The notes beneath the pieces were generated by a model. The model worked only from the letters and a program-made list of their open reading frames with translations. It did no database searches and was not told the DNA's origin. From Prorocentrum cordatum (Eukaryota > Sar > Dinophyceae > Prorocentrales > Prorocentraceae): 64,000 nucleotides of DNA. The translations under genes were made by a program, and so were the position numbers. Numbering within the stretch: the first letter of the stretch is position 1; every line of letters begins with the position of its first letter. Below, piece by piece: positions 19,596-31,352 of this stretch. The stretch lies in contig CAUYUJ010019903.1 of the NCBI GenBank assembly GCA_963575745.1, positions 1-64,000 of the forward strand, in the 5' to 3' direction.

Positions 19596-19750
19596 CCAAA
19601 ATCGTTCGAAAACCTGGGCAAGATCAATGATGTTTGCTTCTTCGGGGCCTTTCGAAGTCCTCTTGGAACCATCCTGGAGCGTCTTGGGCGCTTTGGGGGC
19701 CGTCTTGGGACAAACGTGGGCACCCTTTTGGCGCCTCATTGGGGCGCTCG
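19596..19750. repeat. Short block of the CTTGGGGGCC family with core
   Basis: Core variant GGGCAAGATCAATGATGTTT at about 19616, followed by TCTTGG-spaced repeats to 19750. Confidence 0.6.
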
Positions 19751-21177
19751 GGGGGGTCCCGAGGCCGCGCCCGAGAGTTCCGGCATCTCTGATCCGACCT
19801 TGCGGGGGCACTTGTCGTCCGCGGACCCCCAGGGGCCGCCACGCGCGCGCGAACTAGAACCATTCTTACATTCTTACATAGCTCGCCTCTGGCCTGTGGG
19901 CCGGCGAGTTTCCACTTGCTCCTAGTTGTTTACCCTTGCTGTCACTCGGTCCCACACGTTTGTTTCCACGTGCCGCTCCTTGCTCCGAGTTGTTGCCACG
20001 TGCTTCCACGTTCTGCTTGGCACTGAATGCATGGACGTTTGACGACGAACGGTCCCAGGCCTACAGAAGCCGCCCCAAGAATGCATTCTCGCCGCACACG
20101 ACTTGGGTCCCATGCCGTGTGGGTTCCTTGCTGTCTCTGCCGGCGCACATGTGTTATGACTACGCGTATGGCATTCGCATGTAATGGTTATGCGTTTGGT
20201 GATGGGCCATCGGGCTTACGCCGTATCCGCCGACTCCTCTATTGTAGCGTCCTGGGTCTGGGACTTTTGAAAGACCGTTGAGGGGCATCGTTGCGCTTTG
20301 TTCGTCTTGGACGTCCACGGGGAATGAGACCTGCGCAGAGGCTGCGGTCGCGTCTCTTGGAGATGTCCTGGGATCTGCCGGAGCATCGTGAGGAGACCAT
20401 GGATTTTGGGGGAGGGTAGCACGCTAAAATTACGGAGCACTTGCGGACTTTTGACGGTGCTTGTCTCTTGGGGGCCGCATGGAGGTGCTCTAAAAGCATT
20501 TTGGGTGCATCTTGGGGGCCTCGTGAGCTGTGCCCTGGCTGAGCTGCCGCTGGTATTGATTAGAACGGTCTCTTCTATGCACACTGCAGAACTGGATGAG
20601 CGCCCCCCACCACCCGCCGTCCGTCTGAAAACCGAGAAGGGTGCTTGTGGGGCCGTCTTGGAGCGCTCTCGGCGCCGTCTTGAGCCGTATCATGGGCTCG
20701 CGTGGGCTTCCTGAAGTTCTCCCCTCAGGAATTGTTTCTTGCCCACTACTCCAGGAGCTGCCCCTCAGGAATTATTTCTTGCGCATCAGGCCTTGCAGGA
20801 GATTCCCACGATACCCACTGAGGACACGACTACACATAATCACAGCGGGACATCTACGACGCAGCATGCAGGTGCGAAGTGGGAAGGCAATGCACCACCA
20901 GATGGGGACTTTCGACAGCTTTCCATACAAATGTGGGGAGTCTGACCGACGATAGCTGGATATTGGAGCTACCGTCGGACTTGGCATACGATGCGATTCT
21001 GTGGCCATCAACGAAACAATGCGAACCACCACACAGGAACACTGGACGACAAAGGATGCTTAGTTCTGTTTGGGCGGAGCTGAAACGGGAGGATTCCCTT
21101 TCGGCGTGCACCTGCCTCCTTCTCGCCCCCTTCTCCCTCCTCCCGCTCGGCCGCAGTTTTCTGGCTCGGGAGCATGT
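19751..21177. other. No firm gene
   Basis: Mostly unique sequence. 20715-20795 has a direct repeat of CCTCAGGAATT(G/A)TTTCTTGC. An open frame at 20739-20945 (ELFLAHQALQEIPTIPTEDT, later GDFRQLSIQMWGV) has balanced composition and could be an exon, but I cannot assign it. 20330-20540 contains weak TCTTGGGG repeats. Confidence 0.35.
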
Positions 21178-23066
21178 GTTTTTCCCAACCATCCTGTGGT
21201 GTTGGGTCCTCGTTTTGAAGAGACGGTGCCCCGCGTTTCCTTCCTCCTCTCCTCCTCCGCCGCCTCTTCTCTCCTCTCCTCTCCTCCTCTCCTCCCCTCC
21301 TCTCCTCCTCTCCTCTTCACCCACCCAGTACACCGTTTCGTGGCTCCATAGGGAGCTCCACCGAAGGCCCCAGTGCCCGCGCCCGCATGCGTCACCCACA
21401 CCCATTTCGGCACACCCCTCACACGTTTCGTGGCTCCATAGGGAGCTCCACCGAAGGCCCCAGTGCCCGCGCCCGCATGCGTCACCCACACCCATTTCGG
21501 CACACCCCTCACACGTTTCGTGGCTCCATAGGGAGCTCCACCGAAGGCCCCAGTGCCCGCGCCCGCATGCGTCACCCACACCCATTTCGGCACACCCCTC
21601 ACACGTTTCGTGGCTCCATAGGGGGCTCCACCGAAGGCCCCAGTGCTGCCGCCCGCATGCGTCACCCACACCATTCGGCACACCCTCACACGCTTCGTGG
21701 CTCCATAGGGAGCTTCCACCGATAGGCCCCAGTGCCCGCGCCCGCATGCGTCACCCCACACCCATTTCGCACACCCATAGGGAGCTCCACCGAAGGCCCC
21801 AGTGCCCGCGCCCGCATGCGTCACCCACACCCAATTCGGCACACCCCTCACACGTTTCGTGGCTCCATAGGGAGCTCCACCGAAGGCCCAGTGCNNNNNN
21901 NNNNNNNNNNNNNNNNNNNNNNNNNNNNNNNNNNNNNNNNNNNNNNNNNNNNNNNNNNNNNNNNNNNNNNNNNNNNNNNNNNNNNNNNNNNNNNCGGAGC
22001 TCCCTATGGTGCCACGAAACGTGTGAGGGGTGTGCCGAATTTCGTGTGGGTGACGCATGCGGGCGGCAGCACTGGGGCCTTCGGCGGAGCTTCTACTATG
22101 GGGCCAAAACGTGTGAGGGGTGTGCCGAAGTGGGTGTGGGTGACGCATGCAGGCGGCAGCACTGGGGCCTTCGGCGGAGCTCCTATGGGGCCACGAAACG
22201 TGTGAGGGGTGTGCCGAATTGGATGTGGGTGACGCATGCGGGCGGCAGTACTGGGGCCTTCGGTGGAGTTCCCTATGGAGCCACGAAACGTGTGAGGGGT
22301 GTGCCGAAATGGGGTGGGTGACGCATGCGGGCGCGGGCACTGGGGCCTTCGGTGGAGCTCCCTATGGAGCCACGAACGTGTGAGGGGTGTTCGCCGAAAT
22401 GGGTGCTGGGTGTGGGTGAACGCATGCGGGGCGCGGGCACTGGGGCCTTCGGCGAGTTCCTATGGAGCCACGAAAAACGTCTGTGAGGGGTTGCCGAAGT
22501 GGGTTGTGGGAGACGCAGCGGGCGCGGGCACTGGGGCTTCGGTGGAGATCCCTATGGAACCACGAAACGTGTGAGGGGTTATCTTTTTTGTGCAGACGCT
22601 GGGTGTGGTGACGCAGCGGCGCAGGGCTCTGGGGCCTTCGGTGGAGCTCCCTATGGGGCCACGAAACGTGTGAGGGGTGTGCCGAAATGGGTGTGGGTGA
22701 CGCATGCGGGCGCGGGCACTGGGGCTTTCGGTGGAGCTCCCTATGGAGCCACGAAACGTGTGAGGGGTGTGCCGAAATGGGTGTGGGTGACGCATGCGGG
22801 CGCGGGCACTGGGGCCTTCGGTGGAGCTCCCTATGGAGCCCCGAAACGTGTGAGGGGTGTGCCGAAATGGGTGTGGGTGACGCATGCGGGCGCGGGCACT
22901 GGGGCCTTCGGTGGAGCTCCCTATGGAGCCACGAAGCGGTGTACTGGGTGGGTGAAGAGGAGAGGAGGAGAGGAGAGGAGGCGGAGGAGGAGAGGAGGAG
23001 GAAGGAGACGCGGGGCACCGTCTCTTCAAAACGAGGACCCAACACCACAGGATGGTTGGGAAAAAC
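21178..23066. repeat. Large palindrome of leader, purine/pyrimidine tract and 90-bp minisatellite
   Basis: Left arm: TTTTTCCCAACCATCCTG…GTGTTGGGTCCTC (21178-21210), a TCC-rich tract, CACCCACCCAGTACACCG, then seven 90-bp units starting CGTTTCGTGGCTCCATAGGG (21334, 21424, 21514, 21604, 21691 …). Right arm: the same parts in reverse complement, about twelve units from 21995 to 22945, CGGTGTACTGGGTGGGTG, a GGA-rich tract, and CCAACACCACAGGATGGTTG ending at about 23059. The centre is the N gap. Some units near the gap are degraded. Open frames through the array are repeat artefacts. Confidence 0.9.
21895..21994. other. Assembly gap of 100 N
   Basis: Exactly 100 N, a conventional scaffold spacer. 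Real size and content are unknown. Confidence 0.99.
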
Positions 23067-23224
23067 CATGACGGGAGGTTTTTCGCCATTTTCGGCCTCC
23101 GGGGGCCCTCACCGGGCCTCGGGAGCGTCAAAAAACGACTCAGGATGACAAGCTGGTCCTGGGGAAGGGGTCGAGACCTCGGGGGGTCGACGTAATGAAA
23201 AATTCATTACGTCGGGGGTCTGGG
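23067..23224. mobile_element. CCAGACCCCC foldback element, copy A (left end truncated)
   Basis: Body CATGACGGGAGGTTTTTCGC … AAAAAACGACTCAGGATGAC, and right terminal hairpin GACGTAATGAAAAATTCATT followed by ACGTCGGGGGTCTGGG. The left terminal repeat is missing where the element meets the palindrome arm. Complete copies are at 25652-25839 (inverted) and 40749-40934, and a variant is at 26030-26212. Confidence 0.8.
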
Positions 23225-24199
23225 CTGGAAGACGGAGGAGGCGCCCTGCGCGGGCCCATGGCGTTCGCCTCCACGGCTGCCGCCCGTCCGCCAAGCTTTG
23301 GCAAGGGACGCCCCGAGCCCGCCAAGGGGAGGGCTCGGGGGGTCGTCGCCGAGCCCGCCGGCCTATGCGAAGGGAGGCCCACCCAAGGCGACTCGGAGGC
23401 CCAGGGCTGGCCCCGGGAAGCCCGCGAGCGTCAGCCCCGGGACGCGGGCTGCATCTTCCACCGGGGAAGGGAGAGCTCTTCATTCAGAGCCCGCCCACGG
23501 ACGGAGCGAGCGACGGAGGCCAGATCGAGGGACAGCCGACGCCCAGGGGAGGGGTGGCCCATGGGAGGGTCCGATCCTCAGGAACCCCAGGCGCCGCGGT
23601 TCGGAGGGCTCGCGGATATTGCCCTATGGCTCCAGGGAGGCCCTCCAGGGAGGCCCCATCGGGCAACCAGACGGTCCACGGCGCCGCCCCCGCCCCTCCT
23701 GGCCCGACGAAGGGAAGCCCAGACCCCGTGGAGCCGCCCTGGGCATGGCAGGGCAAATGGGCGGATCTCTCCGCCTGGCTCGACGTGGCAAGCCCTGACA
23801 GCCCTCCCCCCCCAGGGACGGAGGCCCCGGAGGAGGAGAGTTGGCGGAAAAGTAGTCGGTTCGCCGGTCCACGGCGGGAGGTGGTCCTCGAGGTACGTTG
23901 CGCACGGGGCCAGAGCACCGCGGCCTGGCTCATATGGCTCACCCTCGGGCAGTTGGACGAGGCCCTGACCTTTCTCACGGGCGCCCGGTGTGGGGAGTTT
24001 CATATGGGGGGGTACAGATGCTTCACGGTTTGCACCTCCATCGCGCGCGTTGCCTTCCTCCTCGCCGCGGCCGACTGGGGGGCGCGACCCGTCTACTGGA
24101 TCTCCCGCTGGCTCGGCTGGTCCCCCTTCTTCCGAGTGGCGCGCGCGGAGGACATCTGGCTCTGCCACTGGGAGCTGGACTGGCGCGGCCGGGCGCCGG
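23225..24199 (+). other. GC-rich stretch, possible decayed coding
   Basis: All frames are long because of GC content. One plus frame at 23720-24180 has plausible protein composition (WAWQGKWADLSAWLDVA, then HMGGYRCFTVCTSIARVAFL and GARPVYWISRWLGW). No family is recognised. Confidence 0.25.
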
Positions 24200-24660
24200 G
24201 CCCGTGGACGATTTCTTCAAGGGCACCATCTGGGGAAGAAGTGACCAGCCCCCACGTCTCCCAAATCACTCGGCGGCTGGGGCAGGAGGGAAAGGGCCCG
24301 GCTGGACCAGGGCCTCCACGGGGACCCCATCAGGAAGGATAGGCGCCGCGGCTAGGACTTCCCCCACTCAAAGGTGCACGCGTGCACCGACCCCCAGCTG
24401 CGGAACGCCCTCGAGCGGGCCCCAGTCAAGGTGGCGCACCTCTGCTGGGAGGGGGGTGTCTGCGGGAGCTGGGAGCTGGGAGATGTTCGCGATGCACTCC
24501 CGCAAGTACACGGGAGCGGGCGCCAAGGCCGTCTTCGACCTCGACGAGGACGGGGAGGTTGGGGGCCCCATCAAGGCAGGGCTGAAGTCCGCCGCCCAGT
24601 CCGCGAAGGCCTACCTCACCGCCTGGGTGTACCATTTCCTTGGATGTGGGACGCTGGTGC
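24200..24660 (+). pseudogene. Decayed coding region, unknown protein
   Basis: Protein-like pieces occur in successive frames. They are PVDDFFKGTIWGRS (about 24200); LDQGLHGDPIRKDRR, a stop, then DFPHSKVHACTDPQL (24290-24400); NALERAPVKVAHLCWEGGVC; and, after a one-base shift at about 24480, MFAMHSRKYTGAGAKAVFDL followed by DEDGEVGGPIKAGLK. The FDLDEDGEV stretch looks like the start of an EF-hand loop, but the twelfth position is not acidic. The in-frame stop and shift point to a pseudogene, or to exons with borders I cannot place. It lies between inverted copies of the CCAGACCCCC element. Confidence 0.35.
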
Positions 24661-24925
24661 CTCCGCCGCCGCAGCCAGCGCAGGGCCGAGCCCCCTCTTC
24701 AGCCTCCCCTTCGGGGGCGGCCCCCCAGCCCGAGGAGGAGGGGCGGGGGCCAATGCGTCGCGGGGGCGGTCGCCTGGGCGGACGCCCAGGGGCGCCTTTG
24801 CTGCCTCCAACGCCGAGGGCCGCGCGCCGATCGGAGGGCGGCGGACCCCGCCCCACTGCTCGCGGCAGACGGGCTGACCTCCGACAGCCGGGGGTGGCCG
24901 CGGAACGCCGGAAGGGCCCCTTGGC

Positions 24926-25103
24926 CGCCTCCTCCTCCTCCCCCTCCTCGCTCCTCCTCCTCCTCCTCCTCCTCCTCCTCCTCCTCCTCATCCTCCTCAT
25001 CCTCCTCATCCTCCTCCTCCTCGCTCCTCGCTCCTAGCTCCTCGCTTCTCGCTCCTCGCTTCTCGCTCCTCCCTCCTCCTCCTCCTCCTCCTCCTCCTCC
25101 TCT
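24926..25103. repeat. (TCC)n microsatellite cluster
   Basis: TCC runs with TCATCC and TCGCTCC interruptions in two blocks. Confidence 0.95.
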
Positions 25104-25651
25104 GATGCCGCTACCACAGCTCGGAGTACAAGGGGGGCCGCCGCCGCTTCCGCGGTGCAGAGCCAGGATGCTGGCACTTGGGGGGGGCGGGCCATGCGGT
25201 GCGAGGCGTTGCTTCCGACACCGGCGCCGGGCCGGGAGAAGGTCGCGCCGGCGGCCGGCCCCCCCCCTCCGCGGTGCAGGATGGGCAGGGGGGCAGGCCC
25301 GCACCCACGGAGGAGGAGGAAGGGGCAGGGTGCTGGGGCGGCTGCGAGGTCCCTCACGCGAGGCCTCCTTCCCCCACAGCCCCGGGTGGCCCGCTAGCTT
25401 GGGCTGCCTTAAGTCCCGCACCCGTCGAAGTCGAGCCCCCCGAGAGGGACCCACTCCGTCGGCCCCGCCAGGCATGGAGGACGGGAGGCCCGCAGGGTCC
25501 CCCCGTGATTGGGCCCCCATGCCCCGCGTTGCAGCCCCCGGCGCGCGCGGACGACACGGACGGGAAGGCTCTACCACGTGACGGCCTACGACGCGGGCTC
25601 GGATGCGGGAGGCATTCGGCAGTGCACCAGCGTCCGGGGGAAGGGCAGGCC
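25104..25651. other. GC-rich stretch, possible short exon at its end
   Basis: No firm gene. The last part (about 25560-25650) reads GRLYHVTAYDAGSDAGGIRQ and CTSVRGKGR and stops directly at the terminal repeat of the next foldback element. Confidence 0.3.
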
Positions 25652-25839
25652 CCCAGACCCCCGACGTAATGATTTTTTCATTACGTCGACCCCCAGAGTT
25701 CTCGACCCCTTCCCCAGGACCGGCTTGTCATCCTGAGTCGTTTTTGTTGACGCTCCCGAGGCCCGGTGAGGGCCCCCGGAGGCCGAAAATGGCGAAAAAC
25801 CCCCCGTCATGATTTTTTCATTACTCGAGGGGGTCTGGG
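25652..25839. mobile_element. CCAGACCCCC foldback element, copy B (inverted)
   Basis: 188 bp, full length, opposite orientation to copies A, C and D. Ends CCAGACCCCCGACGTAATGA and CATTACTCGAGGGGGTCTGG. Interior matches the others (ATCCTGAGTCGTTTTTGTTG, GGCCCGGTGAGGGCCCCCGG). Confidence 0.85.
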
Positions 25840-26029
25840 GGGGAGGCGTTCCAGTCCCCGGGGGAGCTCAGGGAGCGGGCGGACGTTCGGCCCCCCGGGG
25901 GTGGAGGTCCGCCTGGCCATCCCGCTGGGTGCGTGGGGCCCCCGGGCCCCGCTGCGGAGCGCCGGCTCGCCCCAGTGCGCGCCGCCTTTCGATGCGAAGG
26001 AAGTCGGGGCCCAGGCGCATCGCGACTTG
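25840..26029. other. No gene recognised
   Basis: GC-rich unique sequence between two foldback copies. One frame reads VEVRLAIPLGAWGPRAPL, which might be coding but is not assigned. Confidence 0.3.
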
Positions 26030-26212
26030 GTACCCCCTCGCGTCATGAAAAAACCACGACATGAGGTTTCTCTCTATTTTCGGCCTCTGGGGGCCCTTAC
26101 CGGGCCTCGGGGCCGTCAAAAAACGACTCAGGATGAAGAGCCGGTCCCGGGGAATGGGTCCAGAGTTCTGGGGGTCGCGTCATGAAAAAATCATGACGTC
26201 GGGGGTCTGGGT
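26030..26212. mobile_element. CCAGACCCCC foldback element, copy C (variant)
   Basis: The left end is degraded (TACCCCCTCGCGTCATGA) and the right end is intact (GTCGGGGGTCTGG). The hairpin stem uses GTCATGA/TCATGAC instead of GTAATGA/TCATTAC, a compensated change in both arms that preserves pairing. Confidence 0.75.
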
Positions 26213-26814
26213 AGGCGGCACGCGCCAAGGCGGGGGGCTTCTGGACATGCGGGGACTCCTCTGGCTATCGGAAAGGTTCTCCCGGGGGGTGCCACCCACA
26301 CCCCGTCGCTCGGGTTCGGGGGGACGTCCCGCCCGAAACAGAGGAGCAGGACAGGGGCCCTGCCAAGCCTGCCCTGGACCAGTGGGCTCTCTACTCCCCG
26401 CCCTCCACTCGGGAGGGGCTGCTCCGCTTGGTTTTATGGTGGGGCCCGTCCGAAGGTCCATAAGTAAACGCTTGGTGGCGCAGCCGCAGACCGAAATGGA
26501 TATGGTTAGATGATATAGTCAACCTCGCTAAGCTTTCAATTGGAACGTTCGGCGAATCTGGCCTGGCATTGCAACAGGAAACGACAACCTCACTCGACGC
26601 GCTGCACGTATTCCTCAGGATGGCCAGCACAGGCGCATGGCGCAGCTTGGAAGACGGGGTTTACCGAATAGTACATATAGTGTTTATAAGTGGGGACGGC
26701 GGCCACAACAGATCGACTGACCACGCCGTGGAGGCGATACCCCGAGCACTACCGCTCACCGAGTCCTTCTGGCTACCATCCGCACGACTCCCAAAAACCA
26801 TGTCTTATCCGATT
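26213..26814. other. No gene recognised
   Basis: GC-rich at first, then about 50% GC from 26500. No motifs. Confidence 0.4.
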
Positions 26815-27290
26815 TCCCATCATCCGATTCCAGCTTCCGCCTTTGCGATTCCAATTCCCATATCTGTGTCTCCGACGCAGGCTCCCATTTTCCGACTTCG
26901 GCTCCCTTCTGGCTCCCATTTCTCGATTCTGGTCCCCTTTTGTGCATTTCCCCGACTTTGGCTCCCATTTTCTAATTCTGGCTCCCGTGTGCACCTCTCC
27001 GATTCCCGCTGTTTACCACACGACTCGGCATCCATCGCTCCGACCCATGCTCTCCACCACATGACTCTAGCAGCCCCGTCTTCTCCGACTTTGACTCCCA
27101 TTGTTTGATTTCGGTACCTTTTTCGCCGACTCCAGCTCCGATTTCTCGATTCCAGTTCCCTGCGTGCATTTCTCCGACTCCCGCTCCTCACCACGCGATT
27201 TTGGCATCCATCCGACCCGGCCCCCAACCACACGAGTCCAGCAGCTTCGTCCTCGCTCATTGTGGTTCCCAATTCCAGCTCTGTCCAATG
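26815..27290. repeat. Degenerate CGATTCC…GGCTCCCATTT repeat
   Basis: Units of roughly 25-30 bp built from (C)CGA(C/T)T(C/T)(C/T)GGCTCCCATTT and GATTCCAGTTCCC. The minus-strand reading is an Arg/Gly/Trp repeat and is not counted as a gene. Confidence 0.7.
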
Positions 27291-28479
27291 TCGCGACATC
27301 GTCATACGAGCGGCCAGCCGGCGACTACACATGTCATAGTTAAATTCGTCACGCATGCTGTCGCGTTCCATTGTCGTTTCATTATGTGCTGACGTTGTCT
27401 CACTGTTGTTTGCAGTTGATGGGCGTTTCGGCCCCACCCTCCGGCACCCACGCGGTGGATGAAGTAGGCCGACGTCCGATGCCCGATGTCCCTAAAGTTT
27501 TCTCGAGGCGATCTGAAGCCAGAGAGCCTCGGAAGCAAACAGTATTGAAGCTTCTGGTGCGCTTCAATGTCATTCGCTTCTTTGAGCGTTTCTCGGACCC
27601 TTGTCAATGCGTCTTCGTCCGTCGTGAGAGACTCTTGGGTCGTTTTGTGGACATTTCGGAGCCATCTCGGTTCCTAGTGGGTGATCTTGAAACCATTTTG
27701 GAGCCTTCTGGGGCCATATGGAGCCCAGTGGAGGTCAGGGGAAGTCCAAGAAACCTTGGACATTTGGTGGAATTGTGCTGGTCCCCCATGTAGCACACAA
27801 TTTGGAGCCCAGCGGGGGTGTTACATGGAGGGAGAATATCAGCGCTTTCATGGTTACAGTAGTGCGCCCGCTACAGGAGGCCGAGCAGAAGGGAGGCGCC
27901 GTTCGCAGACTGCGGGCTGGTGGTCTGTCCGCGGCCGTTCAGGACAGAGGGAGCCAGGGAAGGAGGGGGTAAGGGAAACAGGGGTGAGAAGAAAAGAGGT
28001 GACCTAGGAGTGACGTTTTGGTAGCGTGTCACCCTCGAATGAACTACTTGTACGCGGGGTGTCTCGCTTAGCGGTTAGCACAGCTTGCACGTTATTGTGA
28101 AATCGTGTTGCTTAATTATGGGGATTCCTTCTCACAGCAGCCATCGACGATACATGAAGACCCCGGAGAAGGCTCGAAGAGGCCCCGAAAAGACCCAAAG
28201 AAGACCCAAAGAGGCCCCCGAAGGCCCCAAGAGGATCCAAAGATGGCCAGGAAAGGGAGAAGAGTCTTCCAGGCCTGGTGCCATCCTAGAGGTAATGTTG
28301 TCCCGCTCTAGAAGTATACAGAGTGTCTAGAGCAAGTCTGGGATGTGTTGGCGAACGTGAGGAGGCGTAGGCGATGATATATGAGGATGCGGATGACGAT
28401 TTCGAAGACGCAGTTGAGGAAAGGAAATGCGGCCAGGAGCTCGCCACGACTGTGACCGTGGACCAGAGGCGGCGGATTC
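27291..28479. other. No firm gene
   Basis: A plus frame at 27371-27793 has balanced composition (LLVRFNVIRFFERFSDPCQC) but no family. 28150-28230 carries inverted CTTGGGG-family repeats (CCCAAAGAGGCCCCC). The remainder is unique. Confidence 0.3.
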
Positions 28480-28669
28480 GTTTCCCCATCCGTCCCAGTC
28501 TTTCCTTTTCGTCTTCCTGCGTATAGTCCTTCTGCTTCTCCTCCTCCTCCTCCTCCTCGTCCTCGTCCGCCGCCCACTCCTCGTCCACCTCCCAGCCCAA
28601 CTCCTCCAGCTCCTGCTCATACTTCTGCTTCTGTTGCTGCTCCCTCTCAGCCGAATCCTTCTCCCACAT
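28480..28669 (-). CDS. Candidate exon, acidic coiled-coil-like peptide
   Basis: The minus strand from the ATG-like start at 28669 reads MWEKDSAEREQQQKQKYEQE, then LEELGWEVDEEWAADEDEEE and a charged tail DYTQEDEKERLGRMGKRIRR. Only the short EEEEEEE part is explained by a TCC run. The rest is not simple repeat, and heptad-like spacing suggests a coiled coil. Function unknown. It could equally be a decayed repeat. Confidence 0.3.
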
Positions 28670-28679
28670 TGCTTTTTAC

Positions 28680-29215
28680 TAGTAGATTAGGCCACCTGAC
28701 TGGCCGATGGCGACCGGATCCAGGGGGTCGCGGCTTGCCTGTTCAAAAACCACACGGGGTCGCCGTCTTCCCTTTTCGGCATGGGGCGTTGGCGTCGGCG
28801 TCGCAAGATGCGTGGCAGGAGTGGGGACGGGGCGCACACCGTGCGCGAAAGGGTGGCCTGTCGATCTCGCCCAGGCGCCGCGGTCACGAACCCTCAGAAC
28901 TGAGCTCCCGCCCGGGCGCTTCGCGAGCGGGCGAGAGCGTCGCTCTGGTCTCGGCGCGGCGCAGGTCTCGCCCGAAGGGCGCTCCCGCCGCAGTGCGGCG
29001 CACATTTGTCACTCGCCATGTCGTTTGGGGCGGGGCCGCGCGCGAACGGGCGACTCCTCGCCCGCGCGGAAGCGCTGTGCAGAGTTCGCCTGGGAGTGGC
29101 GTTCCCCGTGGGGGCGGCGCACGTTTCGCTCGCCGAAGCGATGAACTCGGCACCGGCAGATGGGCCGAGCGAGAGCGGTCGAAATGTTGCCCTCGCGCAG
29201 GCGCCGCGCAATTAG
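28680..29215. repeat. GC-rich repeat related to 30.7 and 36.1 kb
   Basis: Contains two related stretches, GGCGCACATTTGTCACTCGCC (near 29000) and GGCGCACGTTTCGCTCGCCG (near 29115). Similar sequence recurs inverted at 30720-30770 and more weakly at 36030-36180. No gene. Confidence 0.45.
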
Positions 29216-29440
29216 TGTGCGTGCGTGCGTGTGCGTGCGTGCGTGCGTGCGTGCGTGTGCGTGTGCGTGTGCGTGTGCGTGCGTGCGTGTGCGTGCGTGC
29301 GTGCGTGCATGCGTGCGTGTGCGTGCGTGCGTGCGTGTGCGTGCGTGCGTGCGTGCGTGCGTGCGTGTGCGTGCGTGCGTGCGTGCGTGCGTGTGCGGTT
29401 GCGTGTGCGTGTGCGTGTGCGTGTGCGTGTGCGTGTGGGT
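29216..29440. repeat. (GTGC)n / (GT)n microsatellite
   Basis: GCGT and GTGCGT alternation ending (GTGCGT)n GTGGGTC. Confidence 0.95.
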
Positions 29441-29715
29441 CAAGCTAGCCAGCTCGAGCGAGTCAAGCATGGCATGCCCATTCCCACCCGCCCTCCCACA
29501 ACATAAGAAACAGTGATGGCACAACTGGGGGCTGCGCGGGCATTTCAGTGCAAATGGAGAATACCCCAGGACACCGCATTGACGTCCGCGCGGGATGTGC
29601 GCCGCGTCCCATTCCCGTCGTCGACGACAAGACTGGCCATGTTGAAAGGAACACCGGACACGTTCCGCCCTCCCAGAACATAAGAAACAATGCTGGCGCA
29701 ACTGGGTGCTGGCGC
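29441..29715. repeat. Duplicated unit U, copy 1
   Basis: CAAGCTAGCCAGCTCGAGCG … CAACTGGGTGCTGGCGCGTA. Almost identical to 33940-34228 apart from a small deletion after CCCATTCCCG. Both copies have a GT-rich run on the left and a (TAG)n array on the right. The internal segment around GTGCGCCGCGTCCCATTC belongs to the monomer family found at 30974, 33395 and 35091. Confidence 0.9.
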
Positions 29716-30554
<839 letters not shown>

Positions 30555-31352
30555 CCCTGAATCGCCAAAAGGTCGTTCCAGGACGCCCAAGATGGCCTCC
30601 AGACGGCCGTAGCGCCAAGAAACCGCGGGGAGCCTCAGGAGGCCCTCCAAGAGCCTGAACAAGCAAAAACTTCCCAGGCATTCGTCACCCCAGGGCCTCC
30701 TGGAACGCCCCGGCGCCCAGTGAATTGGCGAGCTAAAAACGTGCGCCGAGCCGAAGCGGGAGCGCAACTTAGAGAAAATGTCATTCGGCGCCCAAGCGGA
30801 AGGTCATTTCATTCACTTCGAGCGGGGGGGGAGGGGTGGGTGCAGCGCCCAATTCTTGCCATGTTTTTTTGCGGGGTGGACGACAAGAACAGCTATGTGG
30901 GCAGGGAAAATCAGCATGGCATTGCTTCTGACAAGTAAGGTGGCCCCTCCCGCCTTGGGGTTGCCCCAGAAGTCCGCGCGCGATGTGCGCCGCGACCCAT
31001 TCCTGCCACGCATTTCGCATCGTCGACGACAAGACAGGCCATGATGAAAGGAAAAACGGCAACTCAGTATTGTTCCCCACATCCAAAGTGGGGTTCTTGT
31101 TTTCTCTGCACACCCCGCGCAGGAACACTCACCCCACCCCCTCTCCTCTTCTGCCCTCGCACTCATTCACACACACATCATCATCACTCGCACTCTCTCA
31201 CACGCTCACGAACATCATCGTCATCATCGGTATCGGCATCATCCTCATTCAAACATCATCATCGCCACCACCACCCACAATCAATCATCATCCTCTTCAC
31301 CACTCATCTTCACCACCACTCATCATCCTCATCCTCATCATCGTTGAGTAAA
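30555..31352. other. No firm gene; one monomer of the GTGCGCCGCG family
   Basis: 30974-31075 is a monomer (GATGTGCGCCGCGACCCATT … ACGACAAGACAGGCCATGAT). 31150-31345 is TCA/CA-rich. The rest is unique. Confidence 0.5.

Noticed and set aside
21060-22340. Open frames of over 400 codons across the 90-bp arrays
   Set aside because: The unit is a multiple of three, so every frame without a stop stays open; the frames also pass through the N gap.
24530-24570. EF-hand in FDLDEDGEV
   Set aside because: The start fits, but the required acidic residue at loop position 12 is absent and no flanking helix pair is evident.
28055-28100. TAGCGGTTAGCAC as part of a tRNA gene
   Set aside because: Resembles an A box, but no matching B box, acceptor stem or cloverleaf could be made around it.
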